Below are positions 40,896 through 49,257 of a DNA stretch of 64,000 bases, piece after piece. The notes below the pieces were generated by a model that worked only from the letters and a program-made list of their open reading frames with translations, did no database searches and was not told the DNA's origin. The stretch spans positions 557,010-621,009 of the forward strand of contig NZ_ML701735.1 in assembly GCF_008087345.1 (NCBI RefSeq), written 5' to 3'. Position 1 is the first letter of the stretch. Each line of letters opens with the position of its first letter. Source of the DNA: Nocardioides caldifontis. Lineage in GTDB: Bacteria; Actinomycetota; Actinomycetes; Propionibacteriales; Nocardioidaceae. The translations under genes were made by a program, and so were the position numbers.

Positions 40896-41591
40896 ATGGA
40901 CCTCGTCGACGTGGTGCCCGGACTCGTCATGCTCCCGCTGGGCATCAGCAACGCGTACGTGTGGCTCGAGCCGGACGGAGCCACGCTGGTCGACACGGGG
41001 CCTCCCGGCAGCGCACCCGCGGTCAGGGGTGCGCTGGAGGTGCTCGGGGTACGGCGGGAGGAGCTCCGGCAGATCGTGCTCACCCACTACCACGACGACC
41101 ACGCAGGATCGGCCGCTGACCTGGCCCTCTGGGCGCGGGCACCGGTCGCCGCCGGAGCGGGCGACGCGCCGTTCGTGCGCGGTCAGGAGCCGGTGCCCGC
41201 CCTCGAGCTCACCGCGGCCGAACAAGAGCTGCACGCCGTCGTTGCGGCGGACCTCGCACCGGCACCGCCCTGCACGGCGGTCCGTGAGGTCACCGACCAC
41301 GACGTCGTCGCGATGGCGGGTGAGGCGGTGGTTGTCGCGGTGCCCGGCCACACGCCGGGCAGCATCGCCCTGCACCTGCCCGGTCCGGGCGTGCTGGTGG
41401 CCGGGGACACGATCGCGGAGCACGGGGGTGCCGCGATCCTCGGGCCCTTCAACCACGACCGGGCGCAGGCGTGGCGCTCACTGCAGCGGCTCGCTGCGCT
41501 CGACGTGGACGTCGCCTGCTTCGGGCACGGGGAGCCCATCGTCGGCGACGCGCACCGCGCCCTGCGCGAGGCCACCGATCCTCTCGGTTGA
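40896..41591 (+). CDS. MBL-fold metallo-hydrolase
   Basis: A 231-residue glyoxalase II/beta-lactamase-fold protein: LVDTGPPGS (first Asp), VLTHYHDDHAGSA (the HxHxDH motif at about residues 64-69), VAVPGHTPGSIALH (third His), VLVAGDTIA (bridging Asp), CFGHGEPIV (last His). All metal ligands are present, so it is likely a functional hydrolase. It is third in the TetR-controlled run (25 bp after doxX). Its last 114 bp overlap the NTF2-like gene on the other strand. The ligand His in CFGHGEPI falls within that overlap, so this gene is genuine there. Confidence 0.87.
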   Translation: MDLVDVVPGLVMLPLGISNAYVWLEPDGATLVDTGPPGSAPAVRGALEVLGVRREELRQIVLTHYHDDHAGSAADLALWARAPVAAGAGDAPFVRGQEPVPALELTAAEQELHAVVAADLAPAPPCTAVREVTDHDVVAMAGEAVVVAVPGHTPGSIALHLPGPGVLVAGDTIAEHGGAAILGPFNHDRAQAWRSLQRLAALDVDVACFGHGEPIVGDAHRALREATDPLG

Positions 41592-42041
41592 CCCCTCGAG
41601 GGCGGCGAGCAGGTCGCTCGGGGCGTTGAGGAACACGTCGAGGCCGGTCAGCGTCCCGAGCTCGACGGACCAGACGTGCAGCTCGCGGACGACGCGAGGC
41701 CGCCCGTCGGTCACCGGCGTGATCTCAGCGCGTCCGATGACGACCACGCGGTCACCGCCGTCGATGATCTCGTCGGGCGAGAAAGCGGCCCTGGCGTGCT
41801 GTTCCACCAGGGCGAACATCGACCCCACACCGGCGGGTCCCACATGGCTGCCGCGCCAGGGGACGGCGTCTGACTGCCGGGACACGAACCGGTCGCTCAT
41901 GAGTGCGGTGAACCCGTCCAGGTCGCCCCGCTCGAAGGCGCGGTATGCCTGCTCCACGGCACGCACGTTCGTCGACGCGGTTCCGGCCGAGCTCTCACCG
42001 CGCCGCTCGCCGCGCTGGTCTTCGTCGATGTGGGAAGTCAT
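41478..42041 (-). CDS. SnoaL/NTF2-like protein
   Basis: A 187-residue protein whose residues 27-140 fit an NTF2/SnoaL barrel: VEQAYRAFERGDLDGFTALMSDRFVSRQS, then GPAGVGSMFALVEQ, VVIGRAEITPV and RELHVWSVELG. The final about 38 residues lie opposite the MBL gene and look like read-through of a missing stop. Catalytic Asp/His of SnoaL cyclases are not obvious, and the function is unknown. ATG 42041 is chosen over an upstream ATG at 42062 because it is closer to the domain. Confidence 0.7.
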   Translation of the reverse strand: MTSHIDEDQRGERRGESSAGTASTNVRAVEQAYRAFERGDLDGFTALMSDRFVSRQSDAVPWRGSHVGPAGVGSMFALVEQHARAAFSPDEIIDGGDRVVVIGRAEITPVTDGRPRVVRELHVWSVELGTLTGLDVFLNAPSDLLAALEGSTERIGGLAQGAVRVADDGLPVPEAGDVHVERSEPLQ

Positions 42042-42157
42042 CGCGTCACGGTAGGAGTTCAAGTCGACTCGAGGTCAACGGTTTCCCCGGCGCGGAGCGA
42101 GGCACCGACGAGGACCCGGGGGTTGCGCCGGCCCCCCCAGGACTGCACGGTCAACCC

Positions 42158-43540
42158 ATGACGGATCTCGAGCCCCTCTTCGTCCGTGCGGCCAGGGCCG
42201 CGGCCGAGCACCGGCGCGCGGTGCCGGACCGGCCGGTGGTCACCGGCGTGCCGGCCGAGGAGGTACGCGCGGCCTTCGCGGGCCCGCTCCCCGACGGGCC
42301 CACGGACCCCGACGGGGTGCTGGACCGGCTGCTCGAGGCGGCACCTCCCGGGATCACCGGCACGGTCGGTCCGCGGTTCTTCGGGTTCGTCATCGGCGGC
42401 GCCCTCCCGGCGGCGTCGGCGGCCGACATCCTGACGATCGGGTGGGACCAGCCGGCGTACAACGAGACCCTCTCCCCCGCGGCCGGGGCGGCGGAGCGGG
42501 CGGCGGGGAGCTGGGCGAAGGAGCTGCTCGGCCTCCCGGCCGGTGCGTCCGCGGCATTCGTGACCGGCGCCCAGGCCGGCAACACGGTCGGGCTGGCGAT
42601 CGGTCGCAACGAGGTCCTCGCCCGCGCCGGCTGGGACGTGGCCCGGGACGGCCTCTGGTCGGCGCCCCGGGTGCACGTCGTCGCCGGCGAGGAGCGGCAC
42701 GCGACGGTCGACCGCGCGCTGCGGCTGCTCGGCATGGGCACCGGCTCGCTCCACCCGGTCCGGGCCGACGCGAACGGCGCGATCGACGTGGAGGACCTCG
42801 CCACCACCCTCGCCGGGCTCGAGGGCCGGCCGACGATCGTCTGCCTGCAGGCCGGCAACGTGAACACCGGCGCCTGCGACGACTTCGCCGCGGCGATCCC
42901 GGTCGCCCGCGCCCACGACGCCTGGGTGCACGTCGACGGCGCCTTCGGGCTCTGGGCGGCCGCCAGCCCGCGCCACGCCCACCTGACCCGCGGGGTCGGG
43001 GACGCGGACTCGTGGGGGGCGGACGCGCACAAGTGGCTCAACGTGCCCTACGACTCCGGGCTCGCCTTCTGCCGCGACCCCGAGGCGCACGCCCGGGCGA
43101 TGTCCTACACCGCGGCGTACCTCACCGGCTCGGGCGGCACCGCCCACGTCCTGGGCGACGTGACGCCGGAGTCGTCGCGCCGGGCCCGCGGCTTCGCCGT
43201 CTGGGCCGCGCTGCTCGAGCTCGGCCGTGACGGGGTCGCGGCGCTCGTCGACCGGTCCTGCGCCCAGGCACGACGGATGGCCGAGCGGCTGGAGGCCGGC
43301 GGCGCGACGATCCGCAACGAGGTGGTCCTCAACCAGGTGCTGGTCGGGTTCGACGAGGTGGCCGACGTCGACGCGCTGGTGGAGAGTGTCCAGCAGGAAG
43401 GCACGTGCTGGGTGGGGGCGACGACCTGGCGGGGCAGCCGGCTGATCCGCGTCGCGGTCTCGAACGCCACCACGACGGACGACGACATCGACCGCTCCGC
43501 CGACGCGATCCTCGCGGCGGCGCGCAGGCTCAGCGGGTGA
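42158..43540 (+). CDS. Pyridoxal-dependent amino acid decarboxylase family protein
   Basis: A 460-residue group II PLP decarboxylase-like enzyme. Motifs: FFGFVIGGALPAASAADILTIGWDQPAYNETLSPAAG (substrate/PLP entrance), FVTGAQAGNTVGLAIGRNEVL, HVDGAFGLWAAASPRH (PLP-pyridine Asp) and the Schiff-base Lys K292 in WGADAHKWLNVPYDSG. Family members act on aromatic amino acids, Glu or diaminobutyrate. The A-D-A-H-K-W-L-N variant with no aromatic-type tail leaves the substrate open. ATG 42158; the frame upstream is open to 41945. It converges with the lytic transglycosylase gene (12 bp). Confidence 0.88.
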   Translation: MTDLEPLFVRAARAAAEHRRAVPDRPVVTGVPAEEVRAAFAGPLPDGPTDPDGVLDRLLEAAPPGITGTVGPRFFGFVIGGALPAASAADILTIGWDQPAYNETLSPAAGAAERAAGSWAKELLGLPAGASAAFVTGAQAGNTVGLAIGRNEVLARAGWDVARDGLWSAPRVHVVAGEERHATVDRALRLLGMGTGSLHPVRADANGAIDVEDLATTLAGLEGRPTIVCLQAGNVNTGACDDFAAAIPVARAHDAWVHVDGAFGLWAAASPRHAHLTRGVGDADSWGADAHKWLNVPYDSGLAFCRDPEAHARAMSYTAAYLTGSGGTAHVLGDVTPESSRRARGFAVWAALLELGRDGVAALVDRSCAQARRMAERLEAGGATIRNEVVLNQVLVGFDEVADVDALVESVQQEGTCWVGATTWRGSRLIRVAVSNATTTDDDIDRSADAILAAARRLSG

Positions 43541-43552
43541 CGTGGTCGGGGA

Positions 43553-44878
43553 TCAGCCCCAGGGCTGTCCCTGGAGCTTGACCACGAGGTTGGTGCCGCT
43601 CTTCAGCTCGACGGTGACCTCACCGGCGGCAGCGAGCCCCTCCAGCTCGACGGACAGCGGCTCGGCGGCGCCGTCCCCGTCCCAGTCGGCGCCGACCGCG
43701 TCGAGGCCGGGGCCGAAGTCGACGGCGTGGCCGCCGATGCTCCAGGAGGTGCCGCTGCCGACCAGGGTGCCGGTCAGCCTGGCCGGGGTCGAGGTGCCGT
43801 TGCCGGAGCCGCCCTTGCCGCCCTTGTCACCCTTCCCGCCCTTGTCGCCGCCCTTGTCGCCGCCGTTCTCGGGCTTGTTCTTGTGGTCGTCCCGAGGCTT
43901 CGAGGGCTCCTGCTCGGAGGGCCTGTCCTTCGACGGCTCGTCCTCGGAGGGCTTCTCGGGACGGCTCGGCCGCGACGGCCGCTCCTCGTCCTTCCGCTCC
44001 TTCTTCGCCTCGCGGCGCTCCTTGCGGACCGGCTTCTCGGCGGCCTCCTCGCCCTCCGCGGGCGGCGGGGGCGACGGGATCGTGAAGGTGCCGGTGCGGT
44101 ACCCGTTCTCGAACGCCATCACCAGCGCGACGTAGTAGTCGGAGTGGTTGTAGGAGAAGATCGCCCGCTCCATCGCGCCCTCGGCCTTGATGCTGCCGGA
44201 GGACGGGCAGAGGTAGCCGGCCGCGGCGAGGGCCGCGTCGTCGATGTCGTTGGGGTCGGCGACCCCGTCGCCGTCACCGTCGCGCCCGGAGCCGGCCCAG
44301 GTGGTCGGGATGAACTGCATCGGACCCACCGCGCGGTCCCAGACCTTGTCGCCGTCGAACCGGCCGTTGTCGGAGTCCGGGATCGCCGCGACCGGCCCGA
44401 CGCCGTCGAGCGCCACGCCGCGGATCGCGGGGCGGGGGACGCCGTCGCTGCCGAGCACCGAGCCGCCGTACCGGCCGTGGTCGGACTCGACGCGGCCGAT
44501 CGCCGCGAGCAGCGTCCAGGGCAGGTCGCACGACGGGTGCGATGCGTTGGTCGCCTCAGCGGCCGCCTTGTACGCGCGGAGCGCCGCCTCGGGCACGTCG
44601 AAGCTGCCCAGCGCGCTGATCTCGAAGAGGTCGTTCCCCTTGGCGCTCAGCCGCTGCCCGCTCTCCGCGCGGATGACGACCGGCCGCTCCACCCGCTGCA
44701 CGAGCACCACCTGCGGCTCGCTGACCGGGGTGCCGGAGACCGGCTCCGCGACGACGTCAGCCGAGGCGCCGGTGAGCACCGCCGACCCGAGCACGCCGCC
44801 GGTGACGGCGAGGGAGAGCGCGGTGGCGAGGCGCACCGTGCGGGCACGGCGACGCGGGGACGGCGGGGTGGTGACCAT
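43553..44878 (-). CDS. Secreted lytic murein transglycosylase (SLT_2/MltB-like) with low-complexity tail
   Basis: A 441-residue exported protein: signal helix at about 16-40, MltB-type transglycosylase domain at about 95-265 with the catalytic Glu in LLAAIGRVESDHGRYGG, VWDRAVGPMQFIPTTWAGSG, and an EF-hand-like loop DGDGDGVADPND. Then come a long charged linker (KPVRKERREAKKERKDEERPS) and a Gly/Lys/Asp repeat stretch (GGDKGG-type, about 345-368). The last domain is a small beta module of about 70 residues ending QGQPWG. It cleaves peptidoglycan glycan strands. ATG 44878. It is transcribed from the same side as the oxidoreductase at 44914-46122, which lies just upstream. Confidence 0.87.
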   Translation of the reverse strand: MVTTPPSPRRRARTVRLATALSLAVTGGVLGSAVLTGASADVVAEPVSGTPVSEPQVVLVQRVERPVVIRAESGQRLSAKGNDLFEISALGSFDVPEAALRAYKAAAEATNASHPSCDLPWTLLAAIGRVESDHGRYGGSVLGSDGVPRPAIRGVALDGVGPVAAIPDSDNGRFDGDKVWDRAVGPMQFIPTTWAGSGRDGDGDGVADPNDIDDAALAAAGYLCPSSGSIKAEGAMERAIFSYNHSDYYVALVMAFENGYRTGTFTIPSPPPPAEGEEAAEKPVRKERREAKKERKDEERPSRPSRPEKPSEDEPSKDRPSEQEPSKPRDDHKNKPENGGDKGGDKGGKGDKGGKGGSGNGTSTPARLTGTLVGSGTSWSIGGHAVDFGPGLDAVGADWDGDGAAEPLSVELEGLAAAGEVTVELKSGTNLVVKLQGQPWG

Positions 44879-44913
44879 CGAGCCTTCCGGAGCAGGAGAC
44901 GATGGTCATTACT

Positions 44914-46122
44914 TTATGGATCGGTTCGGACCACTGTGAACGAAATGCCCGATTTCATCAGCCGGTCCAGGAGGTTCTCGCCCATGGCCTGCGCGGTGGT
45001 CACCTGCCCGGCGGTCACCGGGTTCTCGTCGAAGGCGAGGCACAGCGCCGACTCCGCCAGCATCCGGGCGGTCTCCTCGTAACCGGGGTCCCCACCGCTG
45101 ACCCGGGTGTGCACCTTGACGCCGCCGCCTTCACCGACCACGTCGACGGTGAACCACGACCGCTCGCGCTTCTCCTTGCTCGGCCCCTCGCCCTGCGGCA
45201 GCCGGTCCTGCAGCAGCCTGCGCAGCGGCGGCAGCTGCGCCGAGGCGACCAGCCCGCCGGTGAGCACCGCCGCGCCTGCCGCGAACGGGAGCTGCTTGAA
45301 GCCGGCGTAGTGGGAGTAGGTGAACTCGGGGCCGTAGTCCTCCCGCGCGGCCGCGGACCGCTTCACGACGAACGGGTCCACCGTCGGCAGCGGGAGCACC
45401 CAGTAGCCGAGGTCCGGGTCCTTGCCGGGACGACCTGCGACCGCCCGCGCCTTGCGCCCCTCGGGGCGGGGCTCCACCTGCTTGCGGTCGAGCGCCGCCT
45501 GGCGGACCTGACGGGGGCGGCCGAACTGGCCGAGCGCCGACGCGAACGTACCGCCGGAGGCCATCCCGGCAGCCCGCACCACACCCCGGACCTTGAGCGG
45601 CACCCCGGCCGGCAGCTGCTTGACGGTGTAGAGCACGCCGAGGTCGTGCGGGATGGAGTCGAACCCGCACGCGTGGACGATCCGGGCGCCGCTGGTCAGT
45701 GCCGTCGCGTGGTGCTCGACGTACATCCGGTCGACGAACTCGGGCTCGCCGGTGAGGTCGACGTAGTCCGTGCCGGCCGCCGCGCAGGCCGCGACGAGCG
45801 GCTCACCGTGCTCGAGGTAGGGGCCGACGGTGGTGATCACCACGCGGGCCGCCCGGGCCACCGCGCGGAGCGAGTCGGCGTCGTTGACGTCGGCGACCAG
45901 CACCGGCAGGTCGGCGAGCCGGGGGTCGATCTCCGCGAGCTGCTCGCGTGCCGCGTCGAGCTTCTGGGGGTTGCGGCCGGCGAGCGCCCAGCGGCACTCC
46001 TCGGGCGCGTTGCGGGCGAGGTACTCCGCGGTCAGGGCGCCGGTGAACCCGGTCGCGCCGAACAGGACGATGTCGTACGGGCGCTCATCGTCGAACGGGC
46101 GCTCGCCGGTGGGCTCCGGCAC
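44914..46122 (-). CDS. Saccharopine dehydrogenase-like / trans-acting enoyl reductase family protein
   Basis: A 402-residue Rossmann protein: YDIVLFGATGFTGALTAEYL (coenzyme loop GxTGxxG), RWALAGRNPQKLD, VGPYLEHGEPLVAACAAAGTDYVDLTGE and MYVEHHATALTSGARIVHACGFDSIPHDLGV. The last two are the signature of the mycobacterial trans-acting enoyl reductase (Rv2953) group, which reduces double bonds during complex lipid assembly; many homologues have no known substrate. The family often has a membrane-associating hydrophobic segment, here FAAGAAVLTGGLVASAQ. GTG 46122 with AAGGAG upstream. Confidence 0.85.
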   Translation of the reverse strand: MPEPTGERPFDDERPYDIVLFGATGFTGALTAEYLARNAPEECRWALAGRNPQKLDAAREQLAEIDPRLADLPVLVADVNDADSLRAVARAARVVITTVGPYLEHGEPLVAACAAAGTDYVDLTGEPEFVDRMYVEHHATALTSGARIVHACGFDSIPHDLGVLYTVKQLPAGVPLKVRGVVRAAGMASGGTFASALGQFGRPRQVRQAALDRKQVEPRPEGRKARAVAGRPGKDPDLGYWVLPLPTVDPFVVKRSAAAREDYGPEFTYSHYAGFKQLPFAAGAAVLTGGLVASAQLPPLRRLLQDRLPQGEGPSKEKRERSWFTVDVVGEGGGVKVHTRVSGGDPGYEETARMLAESALCLAFDENPVTAGQVTTAQAMGENLLDRLMKSGISFTVVRTDP

Positions 46123-46252
46123 GGCTGCTCCTTCGCTGACCCATCGCTGGGCGTCGGGACGTGGGGTGCCGCCACTGTGGCAGACCACCGGAACCGTTCC
46201 CAGGGGCGCTGCGTCCCACCTGTGACTGCACCCACTCCGACCAGGAGCCCCC

Positions 46253-48121
46253 ATGCGCCGCACCCTGGTGCTCGGCACCGCCGCCCTCGTCACGACCGCC
46301 TCGCTCGCGGTGACGGTCACCGGCCTCGCCTCGTCGCCGCTGACCTCCGCCGTCTCCGGCTCCACCGGCGGGTTCCTGGCGCCGGCCGCAGCGGCGGCCG
46401 CCGAGCTGGAGCCGTTCGACGGCTGCGACGAGCTCCTGGACTGGTACGTCGAGCAGGCGCTGCCCGAGATCGGCCCGTGGGGGTTCGAGGGGACGTGGGG
46501 CTGGGGCTTCCGCGACCTGGTGTCCGCACAGCGCTCCTCCGGGGTCGCGGAGCTGGCCACCCCCGCCGCCGACAAGGCGGTGGGAAGCAGCGACACCGGC
46601 ACCAACGTCCAGGAGGAGGGTGTCGACGAGCCCGACCGGGCGAAGACCGCGGACGGCCTCGTGCTCCACGTCCGGGGCCGCGAGCTGGTGGTCACCGACG
46701 TGACGGGCGACCGCCCTCGCGAGGTCGGCACCCTGCTCCTCCCCCGCACGATCGGGCTCCCCGAGCTCCTCGTCGACGGGACCACGGTCCACGTCCTCGG
46801 TCAGGACGAGCGCGGCTGGGGCGGCCCGCGACCGGTGGACGCCGGGCGCCTCGTCACCGACAGCGTCATGGTGGTCGAGCAGAACACCCGGCTGCTCACG
46901 GTCTCGATCGCGGACCCGTCCCGGCCCGCTCTCGAGTCCGACCGGACCTACGGCGGCTCGCTGCTCTCCGCCCGCCTGCACGAGGGCGCCGTGCGGCTGG
47001 CGATGAGCACCGGCCACCCGACGCTCGACTTCGTGACGCCGAACCGGAACCGCAGCCGCGCCGAGGCGACCCGGGAGAACCGGCAGATCGTCCGGGACAG
47101 CACGATCGCCGACTGGCTCCCCACCGTGGCCACCGACGACGGCGACCCCGAACCGCTCCTCGACTGCACCGACGTCCGTCACCCGCAGGACGCGGCCGGG
47201 CTCGGCACGATCAGCGTCGTCACCTTCCCGTCCGGCGACCCCGACGCCGCCTCCTCGACCGGCGTGACCACCGCGGGCGACCTCGTCTACTCCTCGACCG
47301 AACGGCTCTACGTCGGCACCTCCTCCGACGACGGACGCACCACGGGGCTCCACGCCTTCGCGGTGGACGGCCCCGCCACGTCGTACGTCGGGTCCGGGAC
47401 CGTCGAGGGCTCGGTGCGCGACCGCTGGAGCATCGATGAGCACGACGGCTCGCTCCGGGTCGCCGTGGCCCACCTGAAGCGCTGGGAGACGGTGGACAAC
47501 GGCGTGACCGTGCTGCGCGAGCAGGGCGACCGGCTGGTGACCGTCGGGTCGGTCCGCGGGCTCGGCCCGGACGAGGAGATCAAGTCGGTCCGGTGGTTCG
47601 ACGACCTCGCGGTCCTGGTCACCTTCCGGGAGACCGACCCGCTCTACACGGTGGACCTGAGCGGCGCACGCCCGCGGAAGCTCGGCGAGCTGAAGATCCC
47701 CGGCTTCTCGCAGTACCTCCACCCCGTCGGCGACGACCTGCTCCTCGGTCTCGGCCAGGACGCCGACCGGGACGGCACCACCCGCGGCCCGCAGGCGTCG
47801 CTGTTCGACCTGGGCGACCTGTCCTCCCCGGAGCGCGTCGCGGTGCTCGGGCTCGGCGAGGTCGGCGAGCTCGCGGCGGCGTACGACCCCCGCACGTTCA
47901 CCTGGCTGCCGGACGCCGGCGTCGGCGTGGCCGCGCTCGACAGCTGGGAGCGCAGCGGGTCGTCGTTCGTCGAGCTGCGCGTCGGCGCCGACGGGAGCCT
48001 GGTCGAGGGGCGGCGGATCCCGCTGCGGCCGTGGACGGCCTACGCGGCCCGGGCGCTGCCCCTCGACGACGGCCGGGTGGCGGTCGTCGACCGTGGGGTG
48101 CGGCTGGTCGAGCTGGGCTGA
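46253..48121 (+). CDS. Secreted beta-propeller domain protein (PF09826-type)
   Basis: A 622-residue secreted protein. It has a signal peptide (about 1-30), an Ala-rich spacer, then TNVQEEGVDEPDRAKTADGL, the hallmark opening of the Beta_propel family. Repeated propeller blades continue to the end (for example DERGWGGPRPVD, GLHAFAVDGPATSYVGSG, VRWFDDLAVLVTFRETDPLYTVDLSGARPR). The function of the family is not established, and it is thought to be extracellular or membrane-associated. ATG 46253 has CAGGAG upstream. No partner gene is obvious. Confidence 0.85.
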   Translation: MRRTLVLGTAALVTTASLAVTVTGLASSPLTSAVSGSTGGFLAPAAAAAAELEPFDGCDELLDWYVEQALPEIGPWGFEGTWGWGFRDLVSAQRSSGVAELATPAADKAVGSSDTGTNVQEEGVDEPDRAKTADGLVLHVRGRELVVTDVTGDRPREVGTLLLPRTIGLPELLVDGTTVHVLGQDERGWGGPRPVDAGRLVTDSVMVVEQNTRLLTVSIADPSRPALESDRTYGGSLLSARLHEGAVRLAMSTGHPTLDFVTPNRNRSRAEATRENRQIVRDSTIADWLPTVATDDGDPEPLLDCTDVRHPQDAAGLGTISVVTFPSGDPDAASSTGVTTAGDLVYSSTERLYVGTSSDDGRTTGLHAFAVDGPATSYVGSGTVEGSVRDRWSIDEHDGSLRVAVAHLKRWETVDNGVTVLREQGDRLVTVGSVRGLGPDEEIKSVRWFDDLAVLVTFRETDPLYTVDLSGARPRKLGELKIPGFSQYLHPVGDDLLLGLGQDADRDGTTRGPQASLFDLGDLSSPERVAVLGLGEVGELAAAYDPRTFTWLPDAGVGVAALDSWERSGSSFVELRVGADGSLVEGRRIPLRPWTAYAARALPLDDGRVAVVDRGVRLVELG

Positions 48122-48154
48122 ACGACTGGGCTGACCAGGGGGGCTCCTGCGCCC

Positions 48155-48160
48155 TACGCT
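48155..48160 (+). promoter_or_regulatory. Probable leaderless -10 (TACGCT) of the DUF2277 gene
   Basis: TACGCT ends 6 nt before ATG 48167, with no Shine-Dalgarno. Confidence 0.5.
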
Positions 48161-48166
48161 GGCCGC

Positions 48167-48436
48167 ATGTGCCGCAACATCCGCCAGCTCCACAACTTCG
48201 AGCCGCCGGCGACGAGCGAGGAGGTCCAGGCTGCCGCGCTGCAGTACGTCCGCAAGGTCAGCGGGGCGACCCGGCCGAGCCAGGCCAACGCCGCGGCGTT
48301 CGACCGTGCGGTGCGCGAGGTGGCCGAGGCGACCCAGCGGCTGCTCGACTCGCTGGTGACCAGCGCGCCCCCGAAGGACCGCGAGGTCCAGGCGGCGAAG
48401 GCGAAGGCCCGCGCCGCGCTCCGCTACGGCACCTGA
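48167..48436 (+). CDS. DUF2277 family protein
   Basis: An 89-residue protein with the family signature MCRNIRQLHNFEPPATSEEV at the start and QYVRKVSGATRPSQANAAAFDRAVREV after it. It is a compact helical domain and the sole domain of the protein, common in actinobacteria, with no known function. The Cys at position 2 is a family constant. ATG 48167 is leaderless. It converges with the DtxR gene. Confidence 0.9.
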   Translation: MCRNIRQLHNFEPPATSEEVQAAALQYVRKVSGATRPSQANAAAFDRAVREVAEATQRLLDSLVTSAPPKDREVQAAKAKARAALRYGT

Positions 48437-48438
48437 GG

Positions 48439-48468
48439 GACCCGAGGGACGCGCGTCTCCCGCGGGTC
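48439..48468. terminator. Hairpin between convergent DUF2277 and dtxR genes
   Basis: GACCCG (48439-48444) pairs with CGGGTC (48463-48468). After an A-G mismatch, GGGA pairs with TCCC around a CG-rich 8-nt loop. The hairpin overlaps the stop of the DtxR-family gene. There is no U-tract, so it is a possible two-way actinobacterial terminator. Confidence 0.4.
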
Positions 48469-49174
48469 AGGCGGTCACCGCCTCCTGCTCCAGCTTGCGG
48501 ACGAAGATGTGGCGGGCCACGTCGAGGTCGACCTCGGCGGTCTCGCCGCCGGCACCGACGAGGACGCCGACCGGCCCCTGGGCGATGCTGACCTCGCGGT
48601 CGGGGACGGCACCCACGCGGCGCAGCGCGCTCATCAGCGTCTCGTCCTTCTGGACCTCCTCGCTGATCCGACCGATGCGCACCCGCTGCTGGCCGCCGGA
48701 GGCGACCGCCGTGTCGAGCGGGACCACGCCGTCCATGAACTCCTCGCCGCCGGTCGAGCCGAGCTCGCTGAGGCCGGGGATCGGGTTGCCGTACGGCGAC
48801 TCGGTCGGGTGGTCGAGCAGCTCGATGAGCCGGCGCTCGACGGCCTCGGACATCACGTGCTCCCATCGGCAGGCCTCCGCGTGCACGAGCTCCCACGGCA
48901 GCCCGATGACGTCGGTGAGCAGCCGCTCGGCGAGCCGGTGCTTGCGCATCACCCGGGTCGCCAGACGGCGTCCCTCGTCGGTGAGCTCGAGGTGGCGGTC
49001 GCCCTCCACGGTCAGCAGGCCGTCGCGCTCCATCCGCGCCACGGTCTGGCTCACCGTCGGGCCGCTCTGGTGCAGCCGCTCCGCGATGCGGGCCCGCAGC
49101 GGCACGATGCCCTCCTCCATCAGCTCGTAGATCGTGCGGAGGTACATCTCGGTGGTGTCGATGAGGTCGCTCAC
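48467..49174 (-). CDS. DtxR/IdeR family iron-dependent repressor
   Basis: A 235-residue repressor. The HTH domain covers 1-73 (DTTEMYLRTIYELMEEGIVPLRARIAERLHQSGPTVSQTVARMERDGLL). Metal sites follow DtxR numbering closely: M10 in TEMYL, H79 and E83 in RKHRLAE, and H-x3-C-x2-E-H in VHAEACRWEHVMSE (equivalent to H98, C102, E105, H106). The C-terminal SH3-like domain begins around 150. It is expected to repress iron-uptake genes when loaded with Fe(II). The two iron boxes seen in this window (11753-11771, 18072-18090) are natural targets. GTG 49174. Confidence 0.92.
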   Translation of the reverse strand: MSDLIDTTEMYLRTIYELMEEGIVPLRARIAERLHQSGPTVSQTVARMERDGLLTVEGDRHLELTDEGRRLATRVMRKHRLAERLLTDVIGLPWELVHAEACRWEHVMSEAVERRLIELLDHPTESPYGNPIPGLSELGSTGGEEFMDGVVPLDTAVASGGQQRVRIGRISEEVQKDETLMSALRRVGAVPDREVSIAQGPVGVLVGAGGETAEVDLDVARHIFVRKLEQEAVTA

Positions 49175-49257
49175 GGCTCCATTGTCTCATCGAGGGCCAC
49201 CCCACCGGCCGGGCGCGGTCCCGCGCCCGGGTTGCGGTGGCCTGGCACCGTGAGGAG

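Noticed and set aside
43786-43870. Gly/Lys/Asp tandem repeats as a possible CRISPR or satellite
   Set aside because: They are in-frame low-complexity codons (GGDKGG type) of the lytic transglycosylase tail, too short and irregular for CRISPR.
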